Made by a program: the position numbers and the translations under genes | Part shown: positions 59,329 through 64,000 of the stretch, piece after piece | How the letters are laid out: the number at the start of each line of letters is the position of its first letter | Numbering within the stretch: the stretch's first letter is position 1 | Notes under the pieces: model-generated | What the model saw: the letters and a program-made list of their open reading frames with translations, nothing else | Database searches by the model: none | What the model was told of the DNA's origin: nothing | Origin: Saprospiraceae bacterium | GTDB taxonomy: Bacteria; Bacteroidota; Bacteroidia; Chitinophagales; Saprospiraceae | DNA length: 64,000 bases | Assembly (NCBI GenBank): GCA_016713025.1 | Contig: JADJPZ010000004.1 | Location: forward strand, 2,728,001 to 2,792,000 | Reading direction: 5' to 3'

Positions 59329-61185
59329 GTCGAGTAGGCAAGCGGGAGTTTCACCCACAAGCCTCTCACGGAACCGTGCTTGAAGATCTCCCTTCACACG
59401 GCTCTTGATGCGGTTAAAACCTTTTCAACAATACCCTTTTGACCAATGATAGAAAAGCTCTGGCTTTTCTTTTCTTATCATTTCATACATGTTCAACGCT
59501 TCTTTTGACCCTGTTTTATACTTCTTTCTAATCCACTTCAATATCCGTTTATTAAAATTATAAAAGCAGGTGTTTAGTCCACGTTTTGTGAAGAGACCAT
59601 AATAATTTGTCCATCCAATCAATTTGCTATTTATTCTTGCTGCAATGTCCTGTATTTCTAAATCAGTATGTTTCATCGCTTTATTAATTCGAAACTCTTC
59701 CATTATCTTTTCTTACTGCTTTTGCTGATGTCTCCTAAGAATCCTAACAAGATTTGTTTGTCTTTCATTATCATCTTGGAAGGTTTAAAGCTAAAGCCCA
59801 GAAAATCAAATGTTACATGTTCATGGTTTGCTTTCCGTCGATAATCTTTGCAATAGGCTATCTTTGTTTTGCTTTCTTTGATGCTTAGTTTCACTTCTCC
59901 GAGACGTTGCTTGATTTGTGTAAGTATATGTTGTGCTTGTCGTTCACTTTTACAGTGGACTACTACATCATCCGCATATCTTACAAATCTTACATCAGGA
60001 TGGTTTTTGTCAAACCATTTATCTAATGTAAAGTGCAGATATAAGTTTGCTAATAAAGGGCTTATAACTCCGCCTTGTGGAGTGCCTTTGCCTTCCTTAT
60101 TCCTTATACTTCCATCTTTGTCTTGGATTGGCATTTCTAACCATCTTTTAACATACATCAATACCCATTTCTCAGGCATAACATGTGCTACTGCCTTTAG
60201 CATGATTTCATGGTCTATCTCATCGAAGAATTTACTGATATCCATGTCTATCACCCAATCATATTGATAGCAATTCTTAATTACTGTTTGTAATGCTTGA
60301 TGTGCGCTCTTTAATGGGCGATAACCATAACTATCTTGGTGAAAAATTCCATCTATGCGACTTTCCATATATTCCTTCACTACTTGTTGACTGATTCTGT
60401 CTCGTATTGTAGGAATACCCAACTTGCGCTTCGTTCCGTCTTTCTTTGGGATTTCTACTTCTCTAACTGCACTTGGATGGTAGCTTCCTGAAGCCAGTCG
60501 GCTCCATATACTATGGAGATTACTACTTAACTTCTTTTCGAATGCCTTCCAAGTTTCTTCATCTACTCCAACGGCTTTCCCGCCCTTACGCAGCTTTAAA
60601 TATGCCTGCGTAACCCACTGACGTTCGATTGGTATGCTTTGGTTTACTCTTACTTCCATTTCAATCTTCCTCCTCTACGGAGTTGTTTAATGTTAAATAA
60701 TATCCACATCCTAAGCCCCTTCGCTATTACCAACTTTCATTGGCCTTTAAAGCACTACTATGGCTTAGTCCGACTACCACATAACGCATCTTCTGCGCTG
60801 CCATATGTGGTTCTCCCAAGTTTTATATTGAAGCCCAATATACAGTCATGTCGTCTTTACACCGATGGATACATTGCCAGTAATTAGGCGTCCGCAATGC
60901 TTATCTCTGAGTCCTTTTTACAACCCGATTTTATCCATATCTCTGTTTTTTCGATGTTTCATCAACGATTCATTCGCATTCATCTCTATATATCATACCT
61001 GACGTTTTAATACGCCTTTTCTCTTTACGCTTACTACATTTCAATTACTCGATTTGCAGAAAAGAGCGGTTTGACAAGTTACCCTAAAATCCCTTGCCGA
61101 TACTTCGCAACATGGTCACTCATGTTGTTGTATCATCTTCAATATAACATGGTAGGCTTTCACCAACCTACCTTCGTGGCACACA
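59329..61185 (-). ncRNA. Group II intron, copy B
   Basis: 5' GTGTGCCACGAAGG from 61185; domain V at 59371-59404; 3' end CTACTCGAC at about 59329. The domain I-III region and exons match copy A almost base for base. Splicing is not shown from sequence. Confidence 0.87.
59425..60659 (-). pseudogene. ltrA: Group II intron reverse transcriptase, copy B, frameshifted
   Basis: Identical to copy A's protein except for one missing base in a T-run on this strand (TCTTTTC at about 59706 instead of TCTTTTTC), which separates the RT half (ending SKSSKKR) from the maturase half (starting MEEFRINKAMK). The YADD site is intact. Splicing could still be aided in trans by copy A's protein (inference). Confidence 0.9.
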
Positions 61186-61509
61186 AAAAGTAACCAAAAA
61201 ACGCTAGTTCAAAAAAAGGCGATTGCGAAGCAACGTTCTCTCTCATGTCAAAATGCTTTTTCTATTGCCTTGATTATCAGTCCTTTACATCAAATATTTA
61301 TCATTGGCAATAGACGCACTTTTTCTGCCCATCCGCTAGCGGTTCACTTCGTCAAAGGCTTACCCGCCTTTGGTGCTTTGCACTACACTACGTTCATGTT
61401 CACTATCGCTTGTTTTTTGAACAATTAACCACACCAATAGCTTTATAAAAATTGAGTGATGCTACTTTTTCAGCAGACCCTAAATAGTTACCAAAAAAGT
61501 TAAAATAGA

Positions 61510-61622
61510 AGCCACTATGCAGTATCAACAGGCATCTTGCCTGGGACACTATCAAAAACACCCTTCTTTAAGCAGGCTGGAAGCCTTGGGATATGGTTTC
61601 GTAGCGGGACGCTACGACAAAC
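61510..61622 (+). repeat. REP-B unit
   Basis: CAGGCATCTTGCCTGG, GGCTGGAAGCC and TCGTAGCGGGACGCTACGA, nearly the same as the unit beside the uninterrupted MITE-C. No gene in 61481-62312. Confidence 0.8.
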
Positions 61623-61689
61623 AAGGTGTATCCTGGTGACTTTGTGCCAAGATGGCAAAGATTTTATTATTGTGTGGCAATGTCGTTTT

Positions 61690-62312
61690 TATTAAGTGAT
61701 TTCGGCTCCTCCGCTGCGGCGGATGCGCTCAACCACCAAGATAATATTCTTTCGGCGTTCGGCCACGCTACCCTCTATCCCTTAAGGGACGACCCTCGCT
61801 ATTCATCGCTCAAATCATTCAGATTGTTCAAATCATTCGGTTGTTCAAATCACTCTAACTTGCCCCACAAGCCCCCAACCCCTAAGGGGAGTTTCCGCGC
61901 TTTTTAATTCGTCGTTCAAATCATTCGGTTGTTCAAATCATTCGTTTGCTCGAATCATTCGTAGTTCATATTTGGTTTCGGCTCCTCCGCTGCGGCGGAT
62001 GCGCTCAAACCACCAAGATAATGTTCATTCGTCGCTCTGCCACGCTACCCTCTATCCTAAAGGGAAGACCCACGCTATTCATCGCTCAAATCATTCAGAT
62101 TGTTCAAATCACTCGAATCGTTCAAATCATTCGGTTGTTCGGTTGTTCAAATCATTTATCGCTCGGCCACGCTACCCTCTATCCCTAAAGGGAAGACCCA
62201 CGCTATTCATCGCTCAAATCATTCAGATTGTTCAAATCATTCGAACCGTTTAAATCATTCGGTTGTTCGGTTGTTCAAATCATTTATCGCTCGGCCACGC
62301 TACCCTCTATCC
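61690..62312 (+). repeat. REP-C block left of IS110 copy 2
   Basis: Several TATCCCTAAAGGGAAG-type units (with variants TATCCTAAAGGG and TATCCCTTAAGGG), TTCAAATCA 9-mers, the ACCCCTAAGGGGAG palindrome, and two copies of the GGCTCCTCCGCTGCGGCGGATGC repeat (61705, 61980). The final unit is cut at CTCTATCC by the IS110 element. Confidence 0.8.
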
Positions 62313-62364
62313 CTTATATGTTTGCATTTTAAAAATTAATGGTTTCAAGATAAACAAATAATTT

Positions 62365-62495
62365 ATAACTTGGCGGTTGAAGGGGAACACCCCTTGATAC
62401 TTAGATATCGTCCTTTAGTGTCCCTTTCGCCAAGCTTAATCATGAGGTATAACTTGATACATTGATATCGTATAACATAAGGGAATGTAAGGCTT
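62365..62495 (+). ncRNA. Candidate IS110 bridge RNA, copy 2
   Basis: Same sequence as the candidate at 44270-44400 with all loops and guide segments unchanged. The exact conservation of guides matches the identical insertion context of both copies. Confidence 0.75.
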
Positions 62496-62531
62496 GACAC
62501 TTTTTTTAACACATTTTAAAGTAATTTATGT

Positions 62532-63912
62532 ATGAAAGTTGGATTTGGAGGACTGGACGCAAGTAAAGGTTATTGTGATTTCAGTTTAATTTCGAAGGGT
62601 AATGAATTTACCAATCGCAGGATGAATTTTATTGATAATCAATCCGGTCTTGATGAACTCAAAAAAGTCTTATCACAGGCACTTTTGTCTATTGATAAAA
62701 TTTATTTGGCTATTGAAAGTACCGGTGGGTATGAAAACAATTGGTATAATCAATTGGTAAGTTTTGATAAGCGAATCATCATGTTCAGGATTAATCCGTT
62801 GCGGACACATCATGAGTCAAAAAGAATATGCATCGCAATATTAATGACGCCATCAGTAGTGAAATTATAGCTAGGCATGTATCTGAAAATTATGAGGAAC
62901 TAGAGAAAGCCAAGCCTAGATCCTTACATTTTTATACTGCGAAACAGATGCACAAAACTATACAAGGATTTATTAAACAAAAGACGAGAAATATCAACCA
63001 ACTTGAGAAAGTAGTGTATAGTTGTATTCCTGGTCTTTTAACTTTTAGTAAAAATGGCATGCCAAAATACATGTATAAATTACTTCAAAAGTATCCATCA
63101 AAGGCAAAGATATTAAATGCGAAAACAGCTTCTTTGGCTAAAATCAAAGGGTTAACCATGGAGAAGGCTGAGGCCATCCAAAAGCGGTGAAGCTAGATTC
63201 AGGGTCGGGTAATACGATACTTACTGAGCTAAATATTAAAACATTGGCCCAAACTATTAACTTATTCTCCACCCAGATCAAAGAACTTCAATCAGAGCTT
63301 GCTAAACACGGAGCCAACGACTTAGCGGATTTCTTAGTCACAATTCCTGGTTGCGGCATCGAGTCAGCAGTGTCATTAAGCATAGAAATAGAAGATATAA
63401 ATCGATTTAACAGTGCCGCATCACTTTGTTGCTATTTTGGAGTACACCCAGAAAACCATACAAGTGGTGATATATCAAAGAAACCTAAAATGAGCAAAAA
63501 GGAAGTAGTTCATATAGGGGTACAATATACATGGTAGCTAAAAATGCGATTATGTATGACCCTTATTTTAAAGAGGTATATTCAAATCAAAGAGCGAAAG
63601 GTAAGACCTATAACGATGCTTTAGGTGTAATAATGAACAAGTTAACAAGAGTGATCTATGGTATGCTTACAAACAAAGAGGCATACGATTCATCAAAACC
63701 TAAAACAAAAAAACAAACCAGTAGACGCAGATCAGCAAATAGAGAAGTTGGAAAAAGAAACCGCAGATTATAAGGCAGAGCTAGAAAAGATGCAAAACGC
63801 ACCAGTTTCTCGAAGAGCAGAAAATAAAATAAAAAAGGCAATGGAAGAGTCTCAAAACTCAATTGAAGAGTTGCGCACGAGATCAAAACCATTACCAAGT
63901 GCAAACATATAA
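62532..63912 (+). pseudogene. IS110-family DEDD transposase, copy 2, multiple frameshifts
   Basis: Same protein pieces as copy 1 (FGGLDASKGYCDFS, LAIESTGGYENNW, IPGCGIESAVSLSIEIE, YGMLTNKEAYDSSKPKT). The extra T of copy 1 near 44950 is absent, so the middle part reads through FSKNGMPKYMYKLLQKY. Three frame breaks at A-runs (about 62820, 63182 and 63500) and a fourth near 63712 are at the same places as in copy 1. Whether they are shared mutations, consensus errors or recoding sites cannot be told here. Confidence 0.88.
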
Positions 63913-64000
63913 ATTTGTTTGCACTTAGTAATAAAAAACACCGCCAAATATTATAAAATCAACGGTATAACTAAAGGGAAGACCCACGCTATTCATCGCT

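Larger units (their letters stand above)
59138..61480. mobile_element. 2343-bp transposon carrying a group II intron, copy B
   Basis: Same length and ends as copy A, flanked by TAAATAG at 59131-59137 and 61481-61487. The sequences of the two copies differ at only a few positions. It lies in the right arm of a MITE-C. Confidence 0.87.
58979..61492 (+). mobile_element. MITE-C, second copy, interrupted by transposon copy B
   Basis: The left end GTAACTATTTAGGTAT starts at 58979; the right end is split, ATACCTAAATAG before and TAAATAGTTACC after the 2343-bp insertion. The internal sequence is a shortened form of the copy at 57015-57244. The 7-bp TAAATAG is the duplicated target. Flanking DNA to the right also matches that of the other copy. 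Confidence 0.85.
62313..63972 (+). mobile_element. IS110-family element, copy 2
   Basis: Nearly identical to the copy at 44218-45880, with the same CTCTATCC-CT and GGTATAA-CT-AAAGGG junctions inside a REP-C unit. It is three bases shorter (T-run differences). It almost reaches the right edge of the window. Confidence 0.9.

Noticed and set aside
1..64000. TAG reassigned as a sense codon, suggested by in-frame TAGs at 3636 and 20434
   Set aside because: TAG ends other genes normally (for example RAYT 2 at 26386 and the restored SNF2 frame at 34622), and TGA and TAA nonsense codons occur in relics as well.

Overview
The window suggests a member of the Bacteroidota, probably Saprospiria-like. 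The evidence is a PorU-type sortase with a gingipain (C25) core, a SprE/PorW-type TPR lipoprotein (both type IX secretion/gliding proteins), PorU-style FlgD-like C-terminal sequence, -7 promoter boxes of the form TAnnTTTG, and AT-rich DNA. No rRNA or tRNA gene was seen.

Layout. (1) 1-11.5 kb is core genome: the nadB 5' part, an SprE/PorW-like lipoprotein, an M23 peptidase, a HAD phosphatase, an epimerase and porU. (2) 11.5-13.6 kb is a REP/RAYT locus: a REP-associated tyrosine transposase between two arrays of a 137-140 bp palindromic repeat. (3) 13.6-33.6 kb is a surface-polysaccharide locus: ABC exporter (Wzm/Wzt-like), pyruvyl transferase, eight glycosyltransferases, a FemAB/GNAT-like protein, a polysaccharide deacetylase and a large membrane protein. 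It is cut up by a second RAYT with its own REP family, an IS3 element and AAA/DUF4143-type ATPases. (4) 33.6-43.6 kb holds a 14 x 23-bp tandem array, a second copy of a 100-bp MITE, a SWIM/SNF2 helicase, two GDP-mannose pathway genes and a VPS10/BNR-repeat exported protein. (5) 43.7-64 kb is an accessory island of repeats, MITEs, toxin-antitoxin remnants, two near-identical IS110 elements and two near-identical 2343-bp transposons that each carry a group II intron.

The most interesting observation is in the IS110 copies. The non-coding left end of each can be read as a bridge RNA. Two stem-loops share the apical hairpin UGAUA-N6-UAUCG. One carries the exact 9-nt right end of the element (GGTATAACT) and the complement of its left end (ATAAG). 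The other carries CCTTTAG, the complement of the right half of the genomic target. The target is a palindromic repeat (TCCC-CT-AAAGGG type) present in many copies around the elements, and a CT core explains both junctions of both copies. The second notable structure is a transposon with inverted ends and 7-bp target duplications that encodes no transposase but carries a group II intron; one copy sits inside a MITE whose uninterrupted relative lies 2 kb away.

The window has many one-base frameshifts, nearly all in A/T runs, and a few in-frame stops in otherwise well-conserved genes. Consensus homopolymer errors are the simplest explanation for many. In the IS110 copies the same lesions occur in both, and porU and one glycosyltransferase break at A-AAA-AAN heptamers, so slippage or recoding should be tested before these genes are called dead.
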